A DNA stretch of 64,000 bases, taken from the NCBI GenBank assembly GCA_941918925.1, contig OW799233.1, positions 83,768,055 to 83,832,054 of the forward strand, read 5' to 3'. Below are positions 25,467-35,437 of this stretch, one piece after another. The DNA is from Phyto melanocephala. Taxonomy: Eukaryota > Arthropoda > Insecta > Diptera > Rhinophoridae. The translations under genes and the position numbers were made by a program. The stretch's first letter is position 1, and the number at the start of each line of letters is the position of its first letter. The notes below the pieces were generated by a model. It made no database searches. It was given only the letters and a program-made list of their open reading frames with translations, and was not told where the DNA came from.

Positions 25467-25671
25467 AAGAATAGTTTTAATTAATTTAATCACGCCTATA
25501 ATTGAAGCTTTGTATTAATTTTAATAAAGTATTTATTGTATCAGTATTATAAATGATTGAATCTATTTTAAATAAAAGTACTCAAAAAGCAAATTGATGA
25601 ATTTTTTATATATTTATACTTAAATAATTATTACATTCATTTCAATTTACATAGGGCATATTATAAATATA

Positions 25672-27657
25672 AACAAGTAAGAACACTATATTCGGCTGTG
25701 CCAAATCTTTTATACCCACCACCAATTTTGTGTACATTTAAAGCACAATATTTATTATTTTATTAATCATTAAGGAATAATCTCTTTATAATAAAATATG
25801 TATCACTTTCTTTGTAGAGGGTGGTTAAATTTTAAGGGCCCATGTTTAAGGTGAACCACATCTAAACTTCAAACTTTTTCTTGTATTTCATTTGACATTT
25901 CTCAATCTCAGACTAACTCAATTTGAACCGTGGAAAGATACGCAATCGAGCAACGCTTTTAAATATTAAAGATTTTTATAAAAATGGGCGTTCAAATCAA
26001 AATGCATTTTGTGCACTTCGTAATTCTTTTGGTCAACATAATCGTTCGAATTCGTCCACAATCGTGAGAATTGTAAAAAATATTTAAATGTCTGCAAAGC
26101 AGGTCTGTATGAAATGTGAAAACATCTGTGAATGCCATCTTAGTTCGTTGAATGGGAAACATTGCTGTTTTTCACGATAACGTGACAAAAGAGCAAGCAA
26201 CCTCGACTCATCATCGTGCCCAACAATCGAGTATCAACAGTGTCATTGAAAATTTGGACTATCGGATCGTGGTGTGCCGCCTAGGTTGGGGGGCCATTTG
26301 GCCGATATTTTGTTCCATACATAATTGAAGCATACAAATATTATCATTTTAAAAATAAATGATAATAATTTCATAATAATTTTATTCAAAATCAACATAG
26401 TCCCTTAAAATTAAACCACCCATTATAACTTCGGTATGCTAGTAAAATGTTTTCGTAAATTTAGTCTTTCAATGAAAGTGGCCGTTAAAATACGCGTGTC
26501 AATAAAGTTTCTGCTAATAAACATAACTTAGATATTTCAATATAGTCCTTTAGTATTCCAAAATCTTTATTCATAGCGAATTTACATGAATTTAAGAGGA
26601 AGAAAGTGAATTTAAGGTTAAATTTTAAGGGCCACAGGGTGATTTAAAATATACATTCTCTGCATTTTTCTAAAACGGGAAATTTATTAGTAAGATTTTG
26701 ATTTTTAAACTTCTATAACATTTTGCTTTTAAAAGATTTTCAAACGAAATAAGTTTTGTATAATTTTAAAATTTGTTAGCCATTAGTACATGAAAATAAA
26801 TTGTTTATAATGTTTAGAGATAATTTGTTTTGACTTAGGTCAAAATTTTCCTAAATTCCCATTTTTAATAGAGCATAACTTCAGGAGAACATAAGCATAA
26901 GTTGTTAGCATGCCATCTAGTAGTTGCTAGTAGAGTCATCTATCTTATCATCTTTATTTTATATTTAGCTACAGTACAATAAATGCCGCAGTGTAAGATG
27001 AATAAAAGCTAATATATTTCTATAAAAATTTAAAGAAAAAAGTGTGCGTGGCACATCTATTTTCCGTTATAACGAAGACTTTGACCAAAAAACCATGTTT
27101 GCAATATTTCAGAATCGTACATATAGTTTTGTCAGTTTTATTACGTTTTAAACTTGAAATATACACTGTGTGGTATAAGTTTTCGTACATTTTTATCTAT
27201 AACTCTTTTCCTAATTCATAGATTTAAGCGATTTTCAGGGAAAAATATTCTTTTGACTCGATAAATATATATTCGAAGTTTTATGACTCTAGGTTTATGC
27301 GTCTGGACACAATTCAATTTTATTCGATGTGCGAAGGACATGGTTTTTTTGACCAAGTCTTGCTTTACGAGCTACAACTCTCTTCCTAATATTCCGATTC
27401 AGCCCATTTGAATACCAAACAAACCTTGTCTATAAGAAAGATTCTGGCAAACTTTGAGCCTCTTAGCTTTTTCGGTGCGACCTCTATCGTGCTTTCAACA
27501 GACGGACAGATGGACGGACATAGCTAGTTCGTTATCAAATCAAACCCTGATTCAGAATATATATACTTTATGGGGTCTAAAATGGATATTTCAATGTGTT
27601 ACAAATGGAATGACAAAATTAATATACCCCCACCATTGTTTTGGTGGCGGGTATAAA
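25672..27657 (-). mobile_element. Family-B HINE/mini-me-like element, interrupted by mariner
   Basis: Orientation is given so that the hairpin end is the 3' end. It runs from AACAAGTAAGAACACTATAT with hairpin and TATACCCACCACC to GGTGGCGGGTATAAA. Diagnostic blocks are GTGCTTTCAACAGACGGACA (about 27478), TATATATACTTTATGGGGTC and GTGTTACAAATGGAATGACA. Subterminal inverted repeats TATACCCACCACC and GGTGGCGGGTATA mirror those of family A. A mariner derivative at 25817-26423 interrupts it. Without that, the unit is about 1.4 kb. Confidence 0.7.
25817..26423 (+). mobile_element. Mariner deletion derivative with TIRs and TA duplication
   Basis: Ends GAGGGTGGTTAAATTTTAAG and, inverted, ATGGGTGGTTTAATTTTAAG define 22-bp terminal repeats with a few mismatches. 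TA flanks both sides (25815-25816 and 26424-26425). Inside is the N-terminal DNA-binding part of a mariner transposase, with a frame similar to ERYAIEQRF then ALRNSFGQHNRSNSSTIVRI. A short piece, ENIAVFHDNVTKEQ, follows. The sequence then jumps to the very C-terminus, GWGGHLADILFHT and a stop. The whole catalytic domain is deleted. Family-B copies at about 23975 and 50510 read CTTTCTTTG(C/T)ATAACTTCG with no insert and show the empty site. Confidence 0.85.
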
Positions 27658-28203
27658 GAGAAATAATAATAATATCCTAAATAATTTGTGTTTTATTTAA
27701 ATTCAACATCAATCCTTAAACTTTAACCACCCTTTATAACTTCGATATGCTACTAAAATGCTTTTGTAACTGTAGTCTTTCAGTGAAAGTGGGCGTTAAA
27801 GTAGGCGTGTCAATAAAGTTTCTGCTAATAAATACAACTTAGATATTTCAATATAATCCTTTATTTTCCCAAAAACTTTGTCAATAGAGAAATTACATTA
27901 ACTTAAGATAAACCGTTATATGGAAGGTAGGCGTTAAAGTGGGCGTGTCACCTAAACTTTTTGGCACAACAATTATATTGATTAGAAGGATATACGTAGC
28001 ATTTTTGATCATCGTACCTCTAATTTTGTCGGTTTTATGAGCTTTTAAATTTCATTAACGGTAGATAACGTGAAAAGTGGGCGTTATACTATGCGTGTCA
28101 AGGTTATTTTTGCGAATGAGTACAGCTTAGGTGTTTCAATATAGCCCTTTATTATTTTAAATATTTATTTGTAGAGAAATTATAAGAATTTTAGTTAAAA
28201 CGT

Positions 28204-28212
28204 TATATGGGA
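28204..28212. repeat. Target-site duplication, left copy
   Basis: TATATGGG(A) here is repeated at 32930-32938 after the retrotransposon tail. Family-B copies read CGTTATATGGGAG at 51017, and a variant at 27922, without interruption. The duplicated segment contains the ATG used as the start of the upstream open frame. Confidence 0.75.
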
Positions 28213-29202
28213 AACGTTATACAGAACACCGTTGGCAATACTAAAAAGAAGAAAAGTTACCAGCAGGGAAGTAAAACGGTTAGCATTTCCCAACTCCCGA
28301 AAGAAGACCCTCCAGCCAATCTGAAAGAAGAAGGTAATGAACCAATAGCTTCAACCTCAAAACAGGCGAAAGCGGTAGCTAAAAATATAGGTGATGGTGA
28401 AACAGCCGGAAAAAAAACCCCACCATCACGTAAAAGAAAGCCGGAAGAAAAATCGGCTAAGGAGCAACCCACGTATGCGAAAGTGGCCAGAAGGAAGATG
28501 ACAGAGGAGCTATGCTATGCTGTTATCGACTCCAATAGCGCATCGGGCAAAATTCCAATGGCACATCAGAGGGAAGTAGAGAATGCCATAAATGAGAGGA
28601 TTGTGCAGTATGTCCTGGAAGCAGATGATAATGCTCCACAGATCCATACAGATAGCTGTAGGTTCGCCAGGGAAGTACTGTTTCTGCAACTAGAATCAGA
28701 CACCTGCGCACATGTTATGAAAGACCTAGTGGGAGGCATACCAGCCCCATGGGAGGGTGGCAAACTTGCCATGGTGAAAAAAGCCGATATCCCATCCCTA
28801 ACCAAGGTTTCATTTTTCGTTAAAGGTTGGGGCAGCAAACTTGATAGCAAGGCCATGCTTAGGATCATTGGCAAGCAAAATAGAGGTCTGGAAGTAGACA
28901 AATGGGAGGTTTTCCATCGTGAGGAAACTGACGATGGCACCCTGGTAGTTGCAGGAGTGGATAAACCCTCCATGTCTTACCTCGAGGAGCAAAAAGGGAA
29001 GGTGTACTTCGCGAGTACAACTATTTTCTTTAAAGTTGGTAAGACGCCCATTGGTTGGACACATAATCCAACGGAGAAGAAAGACCCTGACGAAGAAGCA
29101 AAGGAGGCTAAAGAGGATGAAGGCCACCCCGTGCCAATGAAGAGGGAGGAGTTGGAGATAACTCAATCCCAAGAAGAATCTCTTTTAGCCGAACAACAAT
29201 GA
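28207..29202 (+). CDS. Retrotransposon ORF1 protein (DUF4780-like)
   Basis: The 331-residue frame has a basic, lysine-rich and disordered N-terminus (residues 1-90, including TKKKK and SRKRKPEEK). A globular part follows at about 95-285. It reads like a DUF4780 domain: PWEGGKLAMVKKADIPSLTK near residue 180, then a KQNRGLEVDKWEVFHREE block, then GKVYFASTTIFFKVG. This domain is common in ORF1 proteins of fly non-LTR elements and is presumed to bind element RNA. No CCHC zinc knuckle is present. The acidic tail contains EEAKEAKEDE. The ATG at 28207 lies inside the duplicated target site, so the native N-terminus is probably missing. The next in-frame ATG is near residue 98 (28498). The frame ends at 29202 in ATGA, overlapping ORF2. 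Confidence 0.85.
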   Translation: MGNVIQNTVGNTKKKKSYQQGSKTVSISQLPKEDPPANLKEEGNEPIASTSKQAKAVAKNIGDGETAGKKTPPSRKRKPEEKSAKEQPTYAKVARRKMTEELCYAVIDSNSASGKIPMAHQREVENAINERIVQYVLEADDNAPQIHTDSCRFAREVLFLQLESDTCAHVMKDLVGGIPAPWEGGKLAMVKKADIPSLTKVSFFVKGWGSKLDSKAMLRIIGKQNRGLEVDKWEVFHREETDDGTLVVAGVDKPSMSYLEEQKGKVYFASTTIFFKVGKTPIGWTHNPTEKKDPDEEAKEAKEDEGHPVPMKREELEITQSQEESLLAEQQ

Positions 29203-32200
29203 TACTGCTCTTGCAGATCAATCTCCATCGAAGCAGAACGGCTACACAAGCTTTGATGGAAAATATAACTAAAGGTAAGGTACACATAGTTCTCATTCAG
29301 GAACCCTGGACTGTTAAAGACAGAGTTACTGGATTGAATGAGTGTGATTACCAATTATTTTATGCTAAAACTGGGTCTCGACCCAGAACATGTATACTTT
29401 GTCATAAGGGATTAAATTTTCTTTTTTCCCCAGATTTATCTACAGCGGACGCCACTACCTTAATACATGGCTCACGCAATTTAATGCTGGCATCGGTGTA
29501 CCAACCTTCTTATGCTCCGACACTACCACCAACGTCGGATTTAAGAAGTATGATAACATCGGCAAGGAGAACAGGTAGGAATATTTTAATAGGTTGTGAT
29601 GCGAACTCGCATCACCTCTCTTGGGGCAGCACGAACTGTAACAGGAGAGGAGACGCCCTATGGGAATTCCTAAATGCTAATAACTTATTTACCCTTAACT
29701 CAGGTAATAAACCTACATTTATTAACAGAATTAGGGAAGAGGTAATTGATGTGACTATATGTTCAGAAAATTTAATTGATGAAATTTGCGATTGGCACGT
29801 ATCTGATATGCACTCTTATTCGGACCATCGCTATATTTTTATGACCTTAGCTCATCCGCCACCGGAACCGGTGACTTTTAGGAATAAGGCCAGGACGGAC
29901 TGGCCAAATTTTAGGTTAAGTCTTCAACATAAACTCGAAAATTATCCAGAACCGGATGAAAATCTGGACACGATAGATTCGATGGTGGGAAGATTGACTG
30001 CCGATTTTAGGGAAACTTTTGAGGAGCATTGTCCACTCCGACAAAGGCGAACCCCAAGGGAAAAGCCCTGGATGACAGGTGAACTGATTAATCTCAGGAA
30101 AGAAACCCGAAGGCTATTTAACAGAGCCTATCGAAAGAAACAATCAGTATACTGGGACGATTACAGTGAGAAGCTCAGAATATACAACAAAGCAATAAGA
30201 ATCGCCAAACGCAGATCCTGGAGGCTTTTTTGCAATCAGGTGGACAGCGTGAATGACGCTTCTAGAATTAAGAAATTCCTATCGAAAACCCACACCCAAC
30301 CGGAAACCCTCGTTGACTCGGACGGGAAAAGGTCGGAGACGATGGAGGAGACGCTAGGAATACTGATAGAGGCACACTTCCAAACGGAAATGGCGGATGA
30401 CGGAGAAATTCCACACCCCCATGACGGTAGTGCCACGACGGACATAATTATAACCACAAAGATGGTAAGAGAGGCGGTAAATAGTTTCTTGCCATATAAG
30501 GCACCAGGGCCGGACGGTATTTTTCCGGCTCTCCTACAAAGAAGCATTGACCTTATCGACATAAGGCTGGCGAATATTTTTACTACTTGCCTGAAATATG
30601 CGTATACCCCTGTGGAATGGAGGGAGGCGAGAGTCGTTTTCATACCTAAACCAGGGAGGGAAAATTACGCAAATCCTAAAGCTTATAGACCCATAAGCTT
30701 AACATCATTCTTATTGAAAACCATGGAGCGTATCGTCGATGGAATGGTCAGAAGACGATTACCAGGCGATTCAATGAGATTTGGACAACACGCCTATATC
30801 AAGGGCAGATCTACTGAGACTGCTCTTCAGGAGGTTGTTTATCATATAGAGAGATCCTTCGACCTGGGTGTGTATACCATGGGCGTATTCATAGACATAG
30901 AAGGAGCTTTCAATAACGTAATGACCTCGAGTCTTATCGGTTCCTTGGAAAACTTAGGGTTAAGCCATGTCTTAATTGCATGGATTAGCAATATGTTAAG
31001 GAACAGATGGATAAATTGTGAGGCAAATGGAGTAAGAAGAAGGGACAAAGTATGTCGAGGAACCCCGCAGGGAGGTATTTTATCTCCATTAATATGGGTA
31101 ACTACCATACATAGTCTACTGAAGATTCTATCGAACGAGGGATTCAAGCCTATCTGTTACGCAGATGATGTTGCGATACTGATCAGGGGGACGAATCCAA
31201 ATTCTTTATGTATGAGAGCAATGGAGGCTTTGAATATATCATATAACTGGGCGAAGGAGCGAGGGCTCAATGTCAACCCGGAAAAGACTGAAATCTGTTT
31301 GTTTACGAGAAAGAGGAAGATACCGGTGCATAGCTATCCCATCTTTCGGAATAAGACAATTAAGATTGATAAAAAGGTCAAATACCTAGGAATAGTACTT
31401 GATTGGAGACTATCCTGGAAGGACCACATTCAATGTAAAGTGGAGAGAGCTCAAAGAATATGGGCCCTCTGCAGAAGAGTGATTGGCTCAAAATGGGGCT
31501 TAAGCCCAAGGATGACACATTGGCTATATACGAGTGTACTGCGGCCTACAATTACGTACGCTTCGTTAGTATGGTGGACATCCTTAGAGAAGAAGGTGAA
31601 TATAAAACCTCTTCAAAAGATTCAGAGACAGTGCTGCATTAGTATTTGCGGCGCCATGAGGACCACATCGACAATGGCCATTGAGAACATATTATCCATT
31701 TGGCCTATTGAGATACAGGTAAAATATGAAGCGGCCTTAGCTGCCACAAGATTAATGGCAATAGATGAGTGGCTTATAAGAGAACATAAGACCAGATACC
31801 AAAGAATAACGGATATCTTACCGATAGGAAATATTACAGAATTAACATGTGATAAAATCCCGATGAGATATGAGAATATTAACTGCATCACCATTATACC
31901 GGAAGAGGGAGAATGGGATGAGATAATCAGGATGGGAAACACCCACGGAATCGATCTTTATACAGACGGTTCAAAGATTGGTGACCAAACTGGAATGGGC
32001 TTATACGACATAAGCCGAAATAGAGGCAAATACTTCCGTCTACCAGATCACAACACTATTTTTCAGGCTGAGATCATGGCGATTACGGAAGGAATTAAAT
32101 GGATAAAGGAAACGAATAGCGAAACTCCGATTCGTATCTTTACGGATAGCCAATCAGTGATTAAGACATTGAGAAAGGAGAAAGTTGAATCCCGGAACGT

Positions 32201-32777
32201 TTTGCAATGCAAGAGTGAGATAAACTCATATGCAAATTGTGAACATCTGGAGATAATATGGATACCAAGCCATCACGGGCTGATCGGAAACGAGAAAGCC
32301 GACAAATTATCCAAAATGGGAGCTCTTTTGAGTACTATAACTTTGGAGAACGCCAAACCCCTTAAACGATTTAAGGATGAACTTAAACGTTGGGCAATGG
32401 AAGAACATGTCAGAAAATGGCAAAGCACTGATGTCGGTAAGGTGACAAGAACACTCTGGGGTGACCCAAATCTTGGGAAGTCAAAGGAGATTTTGAGACT
32501 AAGTAGACCTACACTTAGGAAATTAACCGGTGTAATTACAGGTCATACGGAGTTGAGAACTCATTTAGCACCCATGGGATTATCTGAGGAGACGACATGT
32601 AGAGCTTGTGAGGAAGAGGATGAGACCCTGGTACACTACCTCTGTCATTGTCCTGCGTTTGGGCATATTAGGCGCGAAAATTTTACAGTAGATAATATGC
32701 CGAACTTGGAATACCTGGGGAACTCGAACTGGAGATCCATAAGGCGTTACATTGAGGGGACTGGTTTCTTGGACTAG
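29199..32777 (+). CDS. Retrotransposon ORF2 polyprotein: AP endonuclease, reverse transcriptase, RNase H
   Basis: A 1192-residue uninterrupted frame. Endonuclease (about 1-225): QINLHRS, IQEPW, GCDANSHHLSWGS and SDHRYI supply the usual N, E, D/N and D/H residues. Reverse transcriptase (about 425-700): YKAPGPDG, RPISLTSFLLKTME, GQHAYIKGRST, FIDIEGAFNN, GTPQGGILSPL, YADDVAIL and YLGIVLD, with the catalytic aspartates in FID and YADD. RNase H (about 915-1045): YTDGSK, QAEIMAI, FTDSQS and PSHHGLIGNEKAD, with the acidic residues kept. A CRACEEEDETLVHYLCHCP motif near residue 1135 resembles the C-terminal zinc motif of such ORFs. Its ATG overlaps the ORF1 stop (ATGA), which suggests termination-reinitiation. 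Enzymatic activity is plausible but unproven. Confidence 0.93.
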   Translation: MILLLQINLHRSRTATQALMENITKGKVHIVLIQEPWTVKDRVTGLNECDYQLFYAKTGSRPRTCILCHKGLNFLFSPDLSTADATTLIHGSRNLMLASVYQPSYAPTLPPTSDLRSMITSARRTGRNILIGCDANSHHLSWGSTNCNRRGDALWEFLNANNLFTLNSGNKPTFINRIREEVIDVTICSENLIDEICDWHVSDMHSYSDHRYIFMTLAHPPPEPVTFRNKARTDWPNFRLSLQHKLENYPEPDENLDTIDSMVGRLTADFRETFEEHCPLRQRRTPREKPWMTGELINLRKETRRLFNRAYRKKQSVYWDDYSEKLRIYNKAIRIAKRRSWRLFCNQVDSVNDASRIKKFLSKTHTQPETLVDSDGKRSETMEETLGILIEAHFQTEMADDGEIPHPHDGSATTDIIITTKMVREAVNSFLPYKAPGPDGIFPALLQRSIDLIDIRLANIFTTCLKYAYTPVEWREARVVFIPKPGRENYANPKAYRPISLTSFLLKTMERIVDGMVRRRLPGDSMRFGQHAYIKGRSTETALQEVVYHIERSFDLGVYTMGVFIDIEGAFNNVMTSSLIGSLENLGLSHVLIAWISNMLRNRWINCEANGVRRRDKVCRGTPQGGILSPLIWVTTIHSLLKILSNEGFKPICYADDVAILIRGTNPNSLCMRAMEALNISYNWAKERGLNVNPEKTEICLFTRKRKIPVHSYPIFRNKTIKIDKKVKYLGIVLDWRLSWKDHIQCKVERAQRIWALCRRVIGSKWGLSPRMTHWLYTSVLRPTITYASLVWWTSLEKKVNIKPLQKIQRQCCISICGAMRTTSTMAIENILSIWPIEIQVKYEAALAATRLMAIDEWLIREHKTRYQRITDILPIGNITELTCDKIPMRYENINCITIIPEEGEWDEIIRMGNTHGIDLYTDGSKIGDQTGMGLYDISRNRGKYFRLPDHNTIFQAEIMAITEGIKWIKETNSETPIRIFTDSQSVIKTLRKEKVESRNVLQCKSEINSYANCEHLEIIWIPSHHGLIGNEKADKLSKMGALLSTITLENAKPLKRFKDELKRWAMEEHVRKWQSTDVGKVTRTLWGDPNLGKSKEILRLSRPTLRKLTGVITGHTELRTHLAPMGLSEETTCRACEEEDETLVHYLCHCPAFGHIRRENFTVDNMPNLEYLGNSNWRSIRRYIEGTGFLD

Positions 32778-32910
32778 TCCGTTATTTATGGGAAATTATG
32801 TTTATGGTTTTTTGTTTGGAAATTCCGTTTTCCACATGGAGCGCACAACATGCCAACTGGGCATAGGTGTATACCTGTCATGGGTTTGGGCTTTTATACC
32901 CCTCCTTTTC

Positions 32911-32930
32911 AACCTAACCTAACCTAACCT
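32911..32930 (+). repeat. (AACCT)4 3' tail of the LOA-like element
   Basis: Four perfect AACCT units end the element, directly before the right target duplication. The complement is (TTAGG)n, the ancestral insect telomere motif. Here it is a retrotransposon tail, presumably made by slippage during target-primed reverse transcription. Confidence 0.85.
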
Positions 32931-33540
32931 ATATGGGAGGGTGGCGTTAAAGTGGGCGTGGCACATTGATGTGGGCGTGGCAAAATTTCAGAGCCGTACA
33001 TCAAATTTTGTTGCTTTTATGACGTTTTTGCTTTTAAATATACCGAAAAATACACTGTGCGGTATTAATTTTCGTACATTTTGATCGATAACTGCTCTCC
33101 TAATTCATAGATTTAAATAATTTTCGGGGAAAAATATTGTTTTTACTCAGGAAATATATATTCGAAGTTTCATGAGTCTGCGTTAATGCGTTTGGACACA
33201 ATTACATTTTATTCGATGTTTGAAGGACACGGTTTTTTCGACCTACTCTTGCTTTTCTAGCTATAACTCTCTTCCTAATAATCCGATTTAGACCATTTTC
33301 AATACCAAACAAACCTTGTCTATAAGAAAGATTCTGGCAAAACTTGAGCCGCCTAGCTTTTTCGGTGCGACCTCTATCGTGCTTTCAACAGACGGACGGA
33401 CATATTTTGATCGTCATCAAATCAAACCCTGGTTTAAAATATATATACTTTATGGGGTCTAAAATGGATATTTCGATGTGTTACAAACGGAATGACAAAA
33501 TGAATATACCCCCACCATTTTTTTGGTGGCGGGTATAAAA

Positions 33541-34602
33541 ACAGAGAACATAACTGTCGTATTCATAAACAATATTTCAGGTTATTTAAAAGCTCATTTG
33601 ACAGATGTTGTACAGAAACTTGTCAAATAAGCTTTAAATAAAAACAAAATATGTTTTATGAATACGGTAGTAAGAATACATACATTTACACAATCTACAT
33701 ATTTAAGAACTAGTGTCAAATTCAAACGTCATATGTATTTTTAAAAGTAAAGGGGGTGCATGTCCGACCTACATACATACGTACGATAAAATGTTTACAG
33801 TATAATATATTATGAACTGGTGGCACAACTAAATGTCATATTTTCCTCGATCTAGGCGCAAAGAAATTTTGCTGTTAAAAAATCTTAATCCAACCGAGGG
33901 AAGGAAGTCTAATAATTACTTACCTATTAAGTTTCGAGTCGATTGAATTAAGTCACATCTGCAATAAAGTTCAACCCTTATATTATATTAGGAACAAGGT
34001 CGGGTTTTTTACTATGTATAACTCTCTTTAACTTTAATTTGCTGAATGACCACTCTATTTTTAAATCGTTATTAAAAATTTTGTTTAAATTATGCTTGAA
34101 GATCAAATCTTGGCAAAAAATTTTTTTTTTTTTAGTTTTATTTTTCAATACGTTTTATATTCAACTGACAGAAATTTCAAAGGGCTTCGAAACATTTAAT
34201 ATTAGTTAAAAAAGTTATTTGAATTAATTAAAATATAATTTAAGTTTAGAAATAAATCAATTAGTCTTTTAGTTAAAAAATGTTAAGCAATAATTTTTTT
34301 CTGTGTATTAACAGTTAAAAGAAATATTTCGACATACAATAGAAACTCGATTCTTGCACATACTTGCTGCTTCAACACCTTGATTTTTGCGACACGAATT
34401 TTTTTCCATTACGTACTCAGTACTTACAACTTTTAATCTCAATACTTGCAACATTTTTTTACATACGTTTCTCTGTAGATTTTTTGTTTGTTATCCAGAG
34501 TAAGTTTGGGGAAATCCCGTCGAATTATCACACAGAGGACGAATTGAGCTACACTACGTCAGTTTAGAGTATTACACTCCATAGGCTTATGGAACAAAAT
34601 GT
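33541..34602. other. Unassigned AT-rich spacer
   Basis: No gene recognised. A duplicated-looking phrase near 33590-33660 (GTTTTATGAATACGGTAG, with an inverted relative just before it) hints at a small palindrome. Otherwise featureless. Confidence 0.35.
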
Positions 34603-34861
34603 TTTGCTGAAATTTAAATATTTTTCACAATTCTCCTGATTGTGGACGAATTTTAACGATTATGTTGACCAAAAGAATCACGAAGTGCACGAAATGTATT
34701 TTGATTTGAACGTCCATTTTCATAATAAACCTGAACTTATTATGGTTCAAACTAAATTAGTCTGAACTTTAAAAATATAAAATGAAATTCAGAAAAATAC
34801 TTAAGGTTTAGGTGTTGTTCACATTCAACATCCGCCCTTTAAATTTAACGTACGTAAGCGT
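34603..34861 (-). mobile_element. Mariner deletion derivative, degraded
   Basis: Reverse-complementing gives a left end like GTTAAATTTAAAGGGCGGAT, then a segment encoding the N-terminal mariner motif (CALRDSFGQHNR-like, from GACGTTCAAATCAAAATACA). It ends near CATTTTGTTCCATA, as in the copy at 25817-26423. It is the same deletion class, more decayed. Outer terminal repeats are partly lost. Confidence 0.65.
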
Positions 34862-35437
34862 TTGCGTACTCCACAAATATCATGAACATTTTTTTATTGA
34901 CTCCGAATACTTTTAAAATAAGAAAACAAACATAAACTTGTGTTCCTTTTCGATCTACGTAAGCTAAGTCAGAGGTCGGATTAATTTATATAGCAATTTA
35001 ATTATTCAACATTTCATATATATGGTATTGTGGATAAAACAAAAATTTTTTGTGTTGTTTTGTTGTCAGTTTAAGATAATCTGGAAAAATTATTTTTTTA
35101 ACTTTACCGGTTCAACTTTTATCTCAAGAAGAATTTTGTCCAGATTTTTGTTTTAGTTTATTATGAATATCAGTTGCAAATGAAGTGAAATTTTTTAACT
35201 GGAATCTAAGTTATATAATTGCTCCTAACTAAAAAAATTTCTTTTAATTGAATCAATCTTTCTGAGCTTTTCCAAAAGAGCTTTTTTCACAATCAAATTT
35301 AAACGAATTTCAAATTTATTACTTAAATTGCTACAATAGATTGAATTCATGTAGTTAATAGTTCTCATCTCTTTGTGGCCTTTTTTAATGGGACAAAGTA
35401 AAAAGAAACAAGTATCACGAAATACAAAACTAGAGAA
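34862..35437. other. Unassigned AT-rich spacer
   Basis: Nothing recognisable. Confidence 0.35.

Larger units (their letters stand above)
28212..32930 (+). mobile_element. LOA-like non-LTR retrotransposon, both frames open
   Basis: A 4.7-kb element bounded by a 7-9 bp duplication of ATATGGG. It carries two overlapping frames, a 134-bp 3' UTR (32778-32911) and a tail of four AACCT units (32911-32930) instead of poly-A. Domain order is a DUF4780-like ORF1, then an ORF2 with AP endonuclease, reverse transcriptase and RNase H and a terminal cysteine/histidine motif. RNase H in ORF2 together with this ORF1 type suggests the LOA clade; the I group is the alternative. There is no 5' UTR between the target duplication and the ORF1 codons, so the copy looks 5'-truncated. 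Confidence 0.85.
27661..33540 (-). mobile_element. Second family-B element, interrupted by the LOA-like retrotransposon
   Basis: It starts within the right end of a mariner copy (27665-27733, ending CTTTAACCACCC). It continues through family-B blocks (GTGGGCGTTAAAGTAGGCG at about 27789), is broken at 28204-28212, and resumes at 32931. The end at 33540 is GGTGGCGGGTATAAAA. Its 5' AACAAG/hairpin end is absent. It directly follows the end of the previous B copy. Confidence 0.7.

Noticed and set aside
28257..29354. Several minus-strand frames opposite ORF1 and the ORF2 start
   Set aside because: They are antisense shadows of a well-supported retrotransposon coding region.
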